Assembly: GCA_947497755.1 (NCBI GenBank)
Contig: CANMHT010000002.1
Coordinates: 1-64,000, forward strand
Reading direction: 5' to 3'
Source: an uncultured Polaribacter sp.
GTDB taxonomy: Bacteria > Bacteroidota > Bacteroidia > Flavobacteriales > Flavobacteriaceae
DNA length: 64,000 bases
A program made the translations under genes and the position numbers. The notes beneath the pieces are model-generated. The model did not search any database. It saw only the letters and a program-made list of their open reading frames with translations, and was not told the DNA's origin. This document shows positions 32,818 through 42,041 of the stretch, one piece after another; position 1 is the stretch's first letter; every line of letters begins with the position of its first letter.

Positions 32818-32863
32818 AATTGTTCATTTCGATCAAAAAAACTATTTTTAGTAACTAATTAAA

Positions 32864-33448
32864 ATGAATTGCTTTATGACAGAATGGTTTTCAGAATTAA
32901 CTTCTTTACAACAAATTTATTGGGTAATTACCGGTATTTCAACACTAATTTTTGTGTTTGTTTTAATTACTGCTTTTATTGGTGGAGATACTGATGACAT
33001 TGGTGATGTTGATGCAGAAATTGATGCAGATACTGGCGCGGGATTTCAGTTTTTTACATTTAAAAATCTAGTAGCTTTTTTTACCATTTTTGGATGGAGT
33101 GGAATTGCCAGTATTAATGCAGGCAATAGTAAAACACTAACAATACTAATTTCTTTAGGCTGTGGATTATTAATGATGGTAATTATGGCTGCCTTATTTT
33201 ATTATATAAGTAAATTAGTTTCTAGCGGAACATTAAAAATGAAAAATGCATTAGGAACTATTGGAGAAGTGTACTTGACAGTAGGAGCAAATAGATCTTC
33301 AATAGGAAAAGTACAAGTAAAAGTGCAGGGAGCCTTAAGAGAATTGGAAGCTTTAACAGATTGCGATAGAGATTTAACTCAAGGTAATGTAATTAAAGTT
33401 ATAGAAGTAACAAGTAATGGAATATTAATAATAGAACCTCAAAATTAA
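32864..33448 (+). CDS. NfeD-like membrane protein
   Basis: 194 residues. Three membrane segments (IYWVITGISTLIFVFVLITAF, LVAFFTIFGWSGIASIN, LISLGCGLLMMVIMAALFYY), then an OB-fold-like C-terminus (ALGTIGEVYLTVGANRSS to VIEVTSNGILIIEPQ). These are features of NfeD/YuaF, which pair with flotillins. It is 10 bp before the flotillin gene. An ATG four codons downstream is an alternative start. Confidence 0.85.
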   Translation: MNCFMTEWFSELTSLQQIYWVITGISTLIFVFVLITAFIGGDTDDIGDVDAEIDADTGAGFQFFTFKNLVAFFTIFGWSGIASINAGNSKTLTILISLGCGLLMMVIMAALFYYISKLVSSGTLKMKNALGTIGEVYLTVGANRSSIGKVQVKVQGALRELEALTDCDRDLTQGNVIKVIEVTSNGILIIEPQN

Positions 33449-33458
33449 ATTATAAGCT

Positions 33459-34898
33459 ATGATAAAAATGATGTTATTACAACAAATTGATTCTTCAGCA
33501 GGAATTATCGGAATTGGAATTGCAATATTATTTGTATTTATTTTAATTATTACTCTTATTAAGAGATATAAAAGATGTCCGTCAGATAGGATTCTTGTTG
33601 TTTATGGAAAAGTTGGCGGAGGTCAATCTGCCAAGTGTATTCACGGAGGAGCAGCATTTATTTTTCCTGTAATTCAGGATTATGAATTTTTAGATTTAAC
33701 ACCAATTTCGATTGAAGTAAATCTAATGAATGCTCTTTCAAAACAAAACATTCGTGTTAATGTACCTTCTCGTTTTACCATTGGAATTTCTACTGAACCA
33801 GGAATTATGCAAAATGCCGCAGAACGTTTATTAGGATTAGGACAGAATGAAATTCAAGATTTAGCACAAGAAATTATTTTTGGACAATTACGTTTGGTTG
33901 TTGCTTCAATGGATATTGAAGAGATTAACTCTGATAGAGATAAGTTTCTGGCAAATATTTCTCAGAGTGTAGAATCAGAATTAAAAAAAGTTGGTTTAAA
34001 ATTAATCAATGTAAATATTACAGATATTGTAGATGAATCTGGATATATTGAAGCTTTAGGAAAAGAAGCAGCAGCTCATGCAATTAATGCAGCTCGTAAA
34101 TCTGTTGCAGAAAAGAACAGAGATGGTTCTATTGGTGAGGCTAATGCGTTACAAGATGAAAGAACTCAGGTTGCAGCAGCAAATGCTCAAGCTGTTGATG
34201 GAGAAAATACAGCTAAAATTGCGGTAGCAAATTCAGATTCTTTACGTAGGCAAAGAGAAGCGGAAGCTGAAAGAGTAGCAATTGCTTCTGAAAAAGTACA
34301 ATCAGCAAAAGCATTAGAAGAATCGTATGCTGCTGAGAAAGAAGCCGAGTTAGCAAGAGCAGAAAGAGAGCGTTCTTCTCAAGTTGCAGATATCATTGTT
34401 CCTGCAGAAATTGATAAAAGAAAAGTAGAGATTGATGCAGAAGCAGAAGCTGAAAAAATTAGAAGAAAGGCAAAAGGAGAAGCAGATGCTATTTTATTTA
34501 AAGCTCAAGCAGAAGCAAAAGGACTTTATGAAGTATTAACTAAGCAAGCAGCTGGTTTAGACGAAATTGTAAAAGCAGCTGGTAATGATTCTCAAAATGC
34601 AGCTTTATTATTGATTGCAGATAAATTACCTGAACTTGTAAAAACACAAGCAGAAGCAATTAAGAATATTAAGATAGATAAGGTAACTGTATGGGAAAAT
34701 GGTGGAGGAAAAGAAGGAAAAACAGCTACTTCTAATTTTATTTCTGGAATGTATAAATCTGTGCCACCCCTACAAGAAATGTTTAATATGGCGGGAATGC
34801 AACTGCCAGATTATTTAAAAGGAAAAGACATCGAATCTATCAAAGATATGAACGTCACCGAAGTTGATCATGAAGATAAAACTTCAGAAGAATCGTAA
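33459..34898 (+). CDS. flotillin-family (SPFH) membrane protein
   Basis: 479 residues. One N-terminal membrane segment (GIIGIGIAILFVFILIITLI), an SPFH domain (DRILVVYGKVGGGQSAKCIH, LGLGQNEIQDLAQEIIFGQL, LINVNITDIVDESGYIEA), a long Ala/Glu-rich coiled coil (about 215-385), and the C-terminal motif MYKSVPPLQEMFNMAGMQLP. It scaffolds membrane microdomains together with NfeD. The pair lies between the biotin genes and bioB with no obvious metabolic link. Confidence 0.93.
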   Translation: MIKMMLLQQIDSSAGIIGIGIAILFVFILIITLIKRYKRCPSDRILVVYGKVGGGQSAKCIHGGAAFIFPVIQDYEFLDLTPISIEVNLMNALSKQNIRVNVPSRFTIGISTEPGIMQNAAERLLGLGQNEIQDLAQEIIFGQLRLVVASMDIEEINSDRDKFLANISQSVESELKKVGLKLINVNITDIVDESGYIEALGKEAAAHAINAARKSVAEKNRDGSIGEANALQDERTQVAAANAQAVDGENTAKIAVANSDSLRRQREAEAERVAIASEKVQSAKALEESYAAEKEAELARAERERSSQVADIIVPAEIDKRKVEIDAEAEAEKIRRKAKGEADAILFKAQAEAKGLYEVLTKQAAGLDEIVKAAGNDSQNAALLLIADKLPELVKTQAEAIKNIKIDKVTVWENGGGKEGKTATSNFISGMYKSVPPLQEMFNMAGMQLPDYLKGKDIESIKDMNVTEVDHEDKTSEES

Positions 34899-34908
34899 AT
34901 AACAAAAA

Positions 34909-34938
34909 TAAAATTCCGCTCTTAGAGTGGAATTTTTT
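34909..34938 (+). terminator. intrinsic terminator after flotillin
   Basis: AAATTCCGCT CTTAG AGTGGAATTTTTT hairpin with a T tract. It runs directly into the bioB promoter. Confidence 0.75.
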
Positions 34939-34945
34939 ACTTTTG
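34938..34945 (+). promoter_or_regulatory. -7 promoter element of bioB
   Basis: TACTTTTG (TAnnTTTG), 24 bp before ATG 34970. It overlaps the TTG at 34943, which excludes that codon as the start. Confidence 0.5.
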
Positions 34946-34969
34946 ACAAATATTAATGAACTTGATTAT

Positions 34970-36067
34970 ATGAGTGAAGTAAGACATAACTGGACTAAAG
35001 AAGAGATTTTAGAAATATACAATAAGCCTATGATGGAGTTGTTATACGAAGCAGCTACAATTCATAGAAAGCAACACGACCCAAATGTTGTACAGGTTTC
35101 TACATTATTATCTGTAAAAACAGGAGGTTGTTCAGAAGATTGCGGGTATTGTCCACAAGCAGCTCGTTATCATACGGGTATCGAAGGAAATGATTTGATG
35201 TCTGTAAACCAAGTAAAAGCACAAGCATTAAGAGCCAAAGAAAGTGGAAGTTCAAGAGTTTGTATGGGAGCATCATGGCGTAATGTTAAAGATGGACCAG
35301 AATTTGATCAGGTATTAGAAATGGTAAGAAGTATCAACAAATTAGATATGGAGGTTTGTTGTACACTTGGAATGTTGACAGAAAATCAAGCCAAAAGATT
35401 AGCAGAAGCAGGTTTGTATGCTTATAATCACAACCTAGATTCATCTGAAGAATATTATAAAGAAGTAATTTCTACACGTGGTTATCAAGATCGATTAGAT
35501 ACGATTGATAATGTTCGTAAAACCAATGTAACTGTTTGTTCTGGAGGAATTATAGGAATGGGAGAATCTGTAGAAGATAGAGCAGGAATGTTAGTAGCTT
35601 TATCTACCTTAGATCCACAACCAGAATCTACACCAATTAATGCATTAGTTGCTGTAGAAGGTACACCTTTAGAAGATCAAAAACCTGTAGAGATTTGGGA
35701 TATGATTAGAATGGTTGCAACTACTAGAATTGTATTACCAGAAACACAAGTACGTTTATCAGCAGGAAGAACTCAAATGAGTAGAGAAGGGCAAGCCATG
35801 TGTTTCTTTGCAGGTGCAAATTCAATTTTTGCTGGAGATAAGTTGTTAACGACTCCAAATCCAGATGTAAATGAAGACATGAAAATGTTTGAGTTATTAG
35901 GATTAAATCCACAAAAACCATTTACAAAAAGAGTACAACCACAAACTGTAGAAGCAGAAGATTCTCAATTAGAAGCTTTAGGAGAAAAGCCAAAATGGAC
36001 AAGACCTGGGCACAAAATTGAACGTAATGAATTGGCAAAGGAAAAAGGAAAAAAACTAAAGGTTTAA
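34970..36067 (+). CDS. bioB: biotin synthase (BioB)
   Basis: 365 residues from ATG 34970. A radical SAM enzyme that inserts sulfur into dethiobiotin. KTGGCSEDCGYCPQAARYHT carries the CxxxCxxC cluster ligands. SSRVCMGASWRNV, YNHNLDSSEEYY and LSAGRTQMSREGQAMCFFAG hold the [2Fe-2S] ligands and conserved Arg. The tail (EDSQLEALGEKPKWTRPGHK) is longer than in E. coli. It has its own promoter and is cut off from bioFDA by the nfeD-flotillin pair. Confidence 0.96.
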   Translation: MSEVRHNWTKEEILEIYNKPMMELLYEAATIHRKQHDPNVVQVSTLLSVKTGGCSEDCGYCPQAARYHTGIEGNDLMSVNQVKAQALRAKESGSSRVCMGASWRNVKDGPEFDQVLEMVRSINKLDMEVCCTLGMLTENQAKRLAEAGLYAYNHNLDSSEEYYKEVISTRGYQDRLDTIDNVRKTNVTVCSGGIIGMGESVEDRAGMLVALSTLDPQPESTPINALVAVEGTPLEDQKPVEIWDMIRMVATTRIVLPETQVRLSAGRTQMSREGQAMCFFAGANSIFAGDKLLTTPNPDVNEDMKMFELLGLNPQKPFTKRVQPQTVEAEDSQLEALGEKPKWTRPGHKIERNELAKEKGKKLKV

Positions 36068-36154
36068 TAGCATTTTTCTTTAAAGAATACTTAAATCCAT
36101 TGTCAAATACTAAAGATGATGGATTTTTGTTTTATTAGAAGTTTATTATTTTAT

Positions 36155-36162
36155 TAATTTTG
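36155..36162 (+). promoter_or_regulatory. -7 promoter element of the cupin-like gene
   Basis: TAATTTTG, 17 bp before ATG 36180. It follows a terminator-like repeat (AAATCCAT ... ATGGATTT, 36093-36126) behind bioB. Confidence 0.5.
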
Positions 36163-36179
36163 CATTAAAATTGATACGT

Positions 36180-37040
36180 ATGGGTTTAAACTTGTCTAAA
36201 ATAGATAGGGTAAAAACGATTACCAAAGAAGACTTTATTAAAAACTACTTTAAGCCTCAAAAACCAGTAGTTATTGAGAACTTTATAGAAGATTGGCCTG
36301 CATATTCTAAATGGTCGTTAGAATATATGAGAGAAGTTGCTGGAGATAAGATGGTACCTCTATATGATGATAGACCAGTAAATTATAAAGAAGGTTTTAA
36401 CGAGGCACATGCAACCATGAGAATGAGTGAGTATGTTGATTTGCTTAAAAAAGAACCAACAAAATACCGTATCTTTTTATGGAATATCTTAAAAGAAGTG
36501 CCAATCCTTCAAAAAGATTTTAAATTTCCTGATTTTGGTTTGCGTTTAATGAAAGGATTACCAATGTTGTTTTTTGGAGGAACAGATTCTTATACTTTTA
36601 TGCATTATGATATTGATCTAGCTAATATTTTTCATTTTCATTTTGAAGGGAAAAAACAATGTATTCTTTTTGATCAGGAACAAACAAAATATTTGTACAA
36701 AATACCCAACTCATTAATTACTAGAGAAGATATTGATTTTGCAAATCCAGATTTTGAAAAATGGCCTGCCTTAAAAAAAGCCAAAGGATTAGTTGCAGAA
36801 TTAGAGCATGGAAATGTTTTGTATATGCCAGAAGGATATTGGCACTATATGCGTTACCTTACTCCAGGATTTTCTATGAGCTTAAGAGCTGTAGCTAGAA
36901 ATCCTTTTAGATTAGGGAAAGCTGTATATAATATTGTAGTTATGAGATCTGTTGATAACCTAATGAGAAAGCTAAGAGGAGAGAAGTGGTTAGAGTGGAA
37001 AAACGCTTATGCAATAAAGAGAACAAATAGGTATATATAA
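36180..37040 (+). CDS. cupin-like/JmjC-type dioxygenase family protein
   Basis: 286 residues from ATG 36180; a TTG nine bases earlier is less likely. Motifs: KPVVIENFIEDWPAYSKWS (cupin_8 N-terminus), YTFMHYDIDLANIFHFHFEG with the HxD iron ligands, and NVLYMPEGYWHYMRYL with the distal His. It is probably an Fe(II)/2-oxoglutarate-dependent hydroxylase or a related cupin; the substrate is unknown. Confidence 0.88.
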   Translation: MGLNLSKIDRVKTITKEDFIKNYFKPQKPVVIENFIEDWPAYSKWSLEYMREVAGDKMVPLYDDRPVNYKEGFNEAHATMRMSEYVDLLKKEPTKYRIFLWNILKEVPILQKDFKFPDFGLRLMKGLPMLFFGGTDSYTFMHYDIDLANIFHFHFEGKKQCILFDQEQTKYLYKIPNSLITREDIDFANPDFEKWPALKKAKGLVAELEHGNVLYMPEGYWHYMRYLTPGFSMSLRAVARNPFRLGKAVYNIVVMRSVDNLMRKLRGEKWLEWKNAYAIKRTNRYI

Positions 37041-37094
37041 CAATTTGGTAATGTTTAAGTTAGTATATTTGCAGGGTTAAAGATTCCCTCGAAA

Positions 37095-37259
37095 ATGAAA
37101 GCTTGCCCAAATTGTAAATCTGTCTTTAGACACAGAATAAAAAGACGTGGAATAGTAAAACGTATTCCCAGCTTTAAAGCCTATGAATGTGACAAATGTA
37201 GTCAAACCTATGTTTGGTCTTCTGTTTTAGATAAATCATTTAAAACATCCTATAAATAA
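37095..37259 (+). CDS. 54-residue zinc-ribbon protein
   Basis: MKACPNCKSVFRHRIKRRG at the start and YECDKCSQTYVWSS later: two CxxC pairs form a zinc ribbon, with a basic stretch between. A TATATTTG promoter element (37064-37071) and a strong terminator directly after the stop frame it as a monocistronic gene. Function unknown. Confidence 0.7.
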   Translation: MKACPNCKSVFRHRIKRRGIVKRIPSFKAYECDKCSQTYVWSSVLDKSFKTSYK

Positions 37260-37293
37260 AAAAAGCGTTTGCAATTTGCAAACGCTTTTTTTA
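37258..37293. terminator. bidirectional terminator
   Basis: AAAAAGCGTTTGC AAT TTGCAAACGCTTTTTTT: a symmetric hairpin with A and T tracts, serving both the zinc-ribbon gene and the convergent rseP. Confidence 0.85.
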
Positions 37294-37307
37294 TTCGTTA
37301 TAAACCT

Positions 37308-38654
37308 TTATTTAAAGAGTCGGAATATATCATTTCCATTGGCAAAAAGCAGCAATGTAATCAATAAAATGAATCCAACAATTTGAGCATATTCTAAAAA
37401 CTTATCTCCAGGTTTTTTTCCTGTAATCATTTCCCAAAGTGTAAAAACTACATGTCCACCATCTAATGCTGGAATAGGTAAAAGATTCATAAAACCAAGC
37501 ATGATAGATAAGAATGCGGTAATGTTCCAGAAGGTTTCTGAGCTCCATTCAGAAGGGAAAATACTTCCAATAGAAATAAACCCACCCAAACCTTTATATG
37601 CTCCAGTACTTGGGTTAAAAATCTTTTTTAATTGTTTTACATATCCTGTTAAGGTATTCCAAGATTTATTTAAACCAGCCGGAATTGCTTCAGAGAAAGT
37701 GTATTGTTTGTTTTCTAATTCGTAATAACCTAACCTTTCTAAATCTAAAAGTCCTACAGAATATCCTACAACTTCAAGTTTTCCTTTGTCGCTAATGCTA
37801 GCATTAACATCAATAGTTTCATTGTCTCTTCTTACTTTAACAGTAACTTGTTTACCAGCATTTGCTTTTAAATGATCTTCTACTTGATCGTAATATTTGG
37901 TATTGACACTGTCAATACTAACAACAATGTCTTTGGCTAGAAACCCTGCGCCTTTGTTAATACTTTTTTCAGGAACTTCTTTAATAACAAAAGGACCACG
38001 AGGCCTAATAATAGATCTTGACTTTTTATCTCTATCAATTAATTGAGAAATAAAGTCTACAGGTAATGTTTTCTCAATAGTTTTTCCATCTCTTTCTATA
38101 GTAAAGTTATTACCATTGATAAATTCCATGGTAATATTACTAAACTTACGAATTGGAGTTCCGTCAACAGCTAAAATTTTATCTCCGTTTTCTAAACCAA
38201 TTTTTGTAGCCAAAGAATCTACTACCCAAATACCATCTTTTACATTTTTATTAGGTAAGAAATTTTCTCCATAAGCATACATTAACATGATGTAAATAAA
38301 GATTCCCAATACAAAATTTACGATTACACCACCCAACATAATAATTAAACGTTGCCAAGCTGGTTTAGATCTAAACTCCCAAGGTTTTGGAGGTAGCGCC
38401 ATTTGTTCGGTATCCATGCTTTCATCAATCATACCAGATATTTTTACATATCCACCAAGAGGAATCCAACCAATACCATAAACGGTATCACCAATTTTCT
38501 TTTTTATTAAAGAGAATTTATAGTCAAAAAACAGGTAAAATTTTTCTACTCTAGTTTTAAATAATTTTGCAGGTATAAAGTGTCCCAATTCGTGTAAAAC
38601 AATCAATAATGATAAGCTTAAAATAAACTGAGAAGCTTTTATTAGTATTTCCAT
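37308..38654 (-). CDS. rseP: RIP metalloprotease RseP
   Basis: 448 residues. A site-2 membrane protease: LIVLHELGHFIPAKLF (HExxH at residues 21-25), GWIPLGGYVKISGMIDESM, a PDZ region (GLENGDKILAVDGTPI), and LLPIPALDGGHVVF, which holds the third zinc ligand. It cleaves membrane-bound anti-sigma factors or signal-peptide remnants. The gene is alone on the minus strand. Confidence 0.93.
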   Translation of the reverse strand: MEILIKASQFILSLSLLIVLHELGHFIPAKLFKTRVEKFYLFFDYKFSLIKKKIGDTVYGIGWIPLGGYVKISGMIDESMDTEQMALPPKPWEFRSKPAWQRLIIMLGGVIVNFVLGIFIYIMLMYAYGENFLPNKNVKDGIWVVDSLATKIGLENGDKILAVDGTPIRKFSNITMEFINGNNFTIERDGKTIEKTLPVDFISQLIDRDKKSRSIIRPRGPFVIKEVPEKSINKGAGFLAKDIVVSIDSVNTKYYDQVEDHLKANAGKQVTVKVRRDNETIDVNASISDKGKLEVVGYSVGLLDLERLGYYELENKQYTFSEAIPAGLNKSWNTLTGYVKQLKKIFNPSTGAYKGLGGFISIGSIFPSEWSSETFWNITAFLSIMLGFMNLLPIPALDGGHVVFTLWEMITGKKPGDKFLEYAQIVGFILLITLLLFANGNDIFRLFK

Positions 38655-38796
38655 GTACTATTTTTATCTTTTTTAATCCGACAAATGTACCATTTTATTC
38701 ATAGTTGTAAAACTAAGTGATGTATTCTGATTGGATTTTTAACAAAGATTTATTTCTATTTCTTAATTATCGCTTCTTTTTGTGCTTTTTAAGCCG

Positions 38797-38804
38797 TAAT
38801 TTTG
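38797..38804 (+). promoter_or_regulatory. -7 promoter element of the SCO1-like gene
   Basis: TAATTTTG, 19 bp before the ATG at 38824. Confidence 0.5.
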
Positions 38805-38823
38805 TGGTCTTCAATCTTGTAAA

Positions 38824-39504
38824 ATGGGAACAAAGTCATTTAAAAAGTCATTACCAGCAATTATTATTTTTATTGTTTTTTCTGCAATTTCTTTAACGGT
38901 TTTTTATCAATTATTAGCAGTAGAAAAAAGATTGCCAATTTATAGTCCATCAGATGTCAATCCAAAATTGGTAGATGCTTCTGTAAAACATATACAATCT
39001 AACCATACAATTGCTAATTTTAACTTGATAAATCAGAATGGAGAACAGGTAACAAATGATACTTATAAAGATAAAATTTATGTTGCAGATTTCTTTTTTA
39101 CTACATGTAAAACCATTTGCATTGCTATGGCTTACAATATGAGTGAATTACAAGAGCATTATAAAAACGATAAAGAGATTATGTTTTTGTCACATTCAGT
39201 AACTCCTGTAATGGATAGCGTTCCGGTTTTAAAAGCTTATGCAGAAACGAAAGGAGTAATTGACGGAAAGTGGAATGTAACTACTGGTGATAAAAAACAT
39301 ATTTATGAGTTAGCTCGTAAAAGTTATTTTGCTGTCTTAGATGAAGGAAATGGTGATGAAAACGACTTTATTCATACCGAACAATTTGTGTTGGTAGATA
39401 AAGAAAGAAGGATTAGAGGTTACTATGATGGTACCGAAAAAAAAGACATGGAAAAGCTCATTGCAGACATCACTTTGTTAAAAGAAGAGTACCGAAAAAA
39501 ATAA
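38824..39504 (+). CDS. SCO1/SenC family copper-binding protein
   Basis: 226 residues with an N-terminal membrane anchor (LPAIIIFIVFSAISLTVFYQ). Thioredoxin fold with FFFTTCKTICIAMAYNMSEL (CxxxC copper ligands) and FIHTEQFVLVDKE (distal His). It delivers copper to cytochrome oxidase CuA or acts as a redox protein. It precedes feoAB but is separated from it by a promoter and operator. Confidence 0.9.
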   Translation: MGTKSFKKSLPAIIIFIVFSAISLTVFYQLLAVEKRLPIYSPSDVNPKLVDASVKHIQSNHTIANFNLINQNGEQVTNDTYKDKIYVADFFFTTCKTICIAMAYNMSELQEHYKNDKEIMFLSHSVTPVMDSVPVLKAYAETKGVIDGKWNVTTGDKKHIYELARKSYFAVLDEGNGDENDFIHTEQFVLVDKERRIRGYYDGTEKKDMEKLIADITLLKEEYRKK

Positions 39505-39508
39505 GCTC

Positions 39509-39525
39509 TTTAGAATCATTCTAAA
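39509..39525 (+). promoter_or_regulatory. Fur/PerR-type operator upstream of feoAB
   Basis: TTTAGAATCATTCTAAA is a perfect palindrome (8-1-8). Its inner 15 bases fit the Per-box/7-1-7 Fur-family pattern TTAnAATnATTnTAA. It ends 5 bp before the TATCTTTG -7 element, so a bound repressor would block transcription of feoAB. Confidence 0.65.
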
Positions 39526-39529
39526 TTTG

Positions 39530-39537
39530 TATCTTTG
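39530..39537 (+). promoter_or_regulatory. -7 promoter element of feoAB
   Basis: TATCTTTG, 20 bp before the feoA start. Confidence 0.55.
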
Positions 39538-39557
39538 ACCACTTTAAATAAGAATCA

Positions 39558-39782
39558 TTGGATACAATTGCTACACTACAAATAGGAGAAATCGGAATAA
39601 TTTCAGAAGAATCATTAGATGTGATTCCGCTTAAATTGCTAGAAATGGGTTGTTTGCCTGGCGAAGAAGTAGCATTGTTACAAGTAGCTCCTTTAAAAGA
39701 TCCTTTGTATATCTGCGTAAATGGAAGTCATTTAGCAATTAGAAAAGAAATGGCTGCTCAAATTAAAATTATCAAAGGTTAA
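39558..39782 (+). CDS. feoA: ferrous iron transport protein A
   Basis: 74 residues, a small SH3-like protein: IGEIGIISEESLDVIPLKLL, EMGCLPGEEVALLQVAPLKD, GSHLAIRKEMAAQIKI. It supports FeoB. The start is TTG. The stop codon is 1 bp from the feoB ATG. Confidence 0.92.
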   Translation: MDTIATLQIGEIGIISEESLDVIPLKLLEMGCLPGEEVALLQVAPLKDPLYICVNGSHLAIRKEMAAQIKIIKG

Positions 39783-39783
39783 T

Positions 39784-41898
39784 ATGGAAAAGTCAAAAAC
39801 CATTAATGTAGCTTTAATTGGTAATCCAAATACCGGAAAAACATCTTTATTTAATCAGTTAACAGGATTAACACAAAAGGTAGGAAACTATCCAGGTGTT
39901 ACTGTTGATAAAAAACAAGGAACTTGCAAATTACCAAGTGGTAAAAATGCAATCATTACAGATTTACCAGGAACTTATAGTATCAATCCAACTTCTTTAG
40001 ATGAAAGTATTGTTTTAAAATCTTTGTTAAATACAAATGATTCTAGTTTTCCTGATGTTATTGTTGCTGTTGCAGATATCGAAAACTTAAAGAGAAACTT
40101 ATTTTTATTTTCTCAGGTAAAAGACTTAGGGATTCCGACAGTATTGGCAATTAACATGGCCGATCAACTAGAAAGAAAAGGGATTTCTATAGACATTGAT
40201 GCTCTTCAAAAAGAATTGCAAACAGAAATAGTGCTAATTAGTGCTAGAAAAAATCAAGGTATAGATTCGGTTAAAAAAGCAGTAGAGAATTTAATTGAAA
40301 ATCCTAAAACTCCTAAAGCGTCTTCCGTTAATTATCAAATTGATGAAGCGTATTTTAAAGAATTAGAAGTCATCAGTAATCAGCACACCTTATATGAGTT
40401 GTGGTTAATGATTACTCAAAATAATTACCCAGAAACATTAACGGCAGATGTAAAAGAGCAATTGCAAACTTTTGGGCAAGATGTTTCTAAAGTAAAAAAG
40501 TATCAGCATAAAGAAACCATATATCGATACAAACAAATTAATGATGTTTTAAAGAAAACATACACTGTAGATCGATCAAAAGCAACAGATTTAAGAGGGA
40601 AATTAGATAAGATTTTTACACATAAAATTTTCGGATATGTAATTTTCTTCGGAATATTATTATTGATTTTTCAATCTATTTTTGACTGGTCTTCTACGCC
40701 AATGGATTTTATTGATGCTCAGTTTGCCAATTTGAGCGAATTTGTAAAAGGAGCAATGGATCCGGGAGTATTAACTGATTTAATTACAGACGGAATCATT
40801 CCTGGAGTTGGTGGTGTAATTATTTTTATACCTCAAATTGCTATTTTATTTTTATTTGTAGCGATCTTAGAAGAAACCGGTTATATGAGTCGTGTGATCT
40901 TTTTAATGGACAAAATTATGCGACGTTACGGAATGAGCGGAAAGAGTGTTATTCCGTTAATTTCTGGTACAGCATGTGCTATTCCAGCTGTAATGGCAAC
41001 CAGAACAATTACAGGTTGGAAAGAACGTTTAATTACCATTTTAGTTACACCGTTTACTACTTGTTCTGCAAGGCTACCGGTATATGCTATTTTAATTTCA
41101 TTGGTTATTCCTGATACAGAAGTTTTAGGTATTTTTAGCTTACAAGGTTTTACTTTATTAGGCTTATATGCCTTAGGTTTTTTAACGGCAATTATTGCTG
41201 CTTTTTTCTTACATAAAACTTTAAAAGTAAAAAGCACTTCTTTTTTTGTAGCAGAAATGCCGAATTATAAATTGCCTTCTTTTAAGAATGTATTATTTGA
41301 TGTTTTAGAAAAAACAAAGGCCTTTGTATTAGGTGCTGGAAAGATCATTTTAGCACTTTCAATTGTATTATGGTTTTTAGCTTCTAATGGACCACAATCT
41401 TATCATGATGCAGAAAAAAATGTAACAGAAAATGTTGCAAATAGTAATCTGTCTGAAGATGAATTAAGTCAGAAAGTAGCAGCAGCCAAGTTAGAAAAAT
41501 CTTACATTGGTATTATGGGTAAAACCATAGAACCTGCTATTAAACCTTTGGGGTACGATTGGAAAATAGGAATCGCTCTTATTAGTTCTTTTGCTGCAAG
41601 GGAAGTATTTGTAGGAACTTTAGCAACCATTTATAGTGTAGAAAATGACGATGAAGATACTAGTACAATTAAAGAGCGAATGAATGCAGAGATGAATCCA
41701 GATACGGGTAAAAAACGATTTAATTTACCTGTTGGATTATCATTGTTGGTGTTTTATGCATTTGCCATGCAATGTATGGGAACACTTGCTATTGTTAAGC
41801 GAGAAACCAAAAGTTGGAAATGGCCAATGATTCAACTTTTTGGTATGGGAGCTTTAGCATATGTAGCCTCTTTTATCGTATTTACAATGTTTAGCTAA
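39784..41898 (+). CDS. feoB: ferrous iron transporter B
   Basis: 704 residues. An N-terminal G domain (ALIGNPNTGKTSLFNQLTG, VGNYPGVTVDKKQG, DLPGTYS, NMADQLE), then a membrane domain with two gate repeats (GTACAIPAVMATRTITGWKE and the C-terminal ISSFAAREVFVGTLATIY). It imports Fe2+ across the inner membrane. The stop overlaps the start of a small Cys-rich gene. Confidence 0.95.
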   Translation: MEKSKTINVALIGNPNTGKTSLFNQLTGLTQKVGNYPGVTVDKKQGTCKLPSGKNAIITDLPGTYSINPTSLDESIVLKSLLNTNDSSFPDVIVAVADIENLKRNLFLFSQVKDLGIPTVLAINMADQLERKGISIDIDALQKELQTEIVLISARKNQGIDSVKKAVENLIENPKTPKASSVNYQIDEAYFKELEVISNQHTLYELWLMITQNNYPETLTADVKEQLQTFGQDVSKVKKYQHKETIYRYKQINDVLKKTYTVDRSKATDLRGKLDKIFTHKIFGYVIFFGILLLIFQSIFDWSSTPMDFIDAQFANLSEFVKGAMDPGVLTDLITDGIIPGVGGVIIFIPQIAILFLFVAILEETGYMSRVIFLMDKIMRRYGMSGKSVIPLISGTACAIPAVMATRTITGWKERLITILVTPFTTCSARLPVYAILISLVIPDTEVLGIFSLQGFTLLGLYALGFLTAIIAAFFLHKTLKVKSTSFFVAEMPNYKLPSFKNVLFDVLEKTKAFVLGAGKIILALSIVLWFLASNGPQSYHDAEKNVTENVANSNLSEDELSQKVAAAKLEKSYIGIMGKTIEPAIKPLGYDWKIGIALISSFAAREVFVGTLATIYSVENDDEDTSTIKERMNAEMNPDTGKKRFNLPVGLSLLVFYAFAMQCMGTLAIVKRETKSWKWPMIQLFGMGALAYVASFIVFTMFS

Positions 41899-42008
41899 TG
41901 CAACAAATTGCCGTATATATTATTTTAGGTATTGCTGTTTTCTTTTTGGGAAAGAAGTTTTTTTTCAAAAAGAAAAAGAGCGCTTGCGACAAAGGTTGCG
42001 ATTGTTAA
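41898..42008 (+). CDS. FeoB-associated Cys-rich membrane peptide
   Basis: 36 residues: one membrane helix (IAVYIILGIAVFFLGKKFFF), a Lys patch, then a CDKGCDC tail. It matches the FeoB-associated Cys-rich membrane protein family, which follows feoB in many bacteria. The ATG overlaps the feoB TAA (TAATG). Too short for most gene finders. Confidence 0.8.
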   Translation: MQQIAVYIILGIAVFFLGKKFFFKKKKSACDKGCDC

Positions 42009-42041
42009 TTTGGATTCTTTTTTACTTTTTTTTGAATAGCT

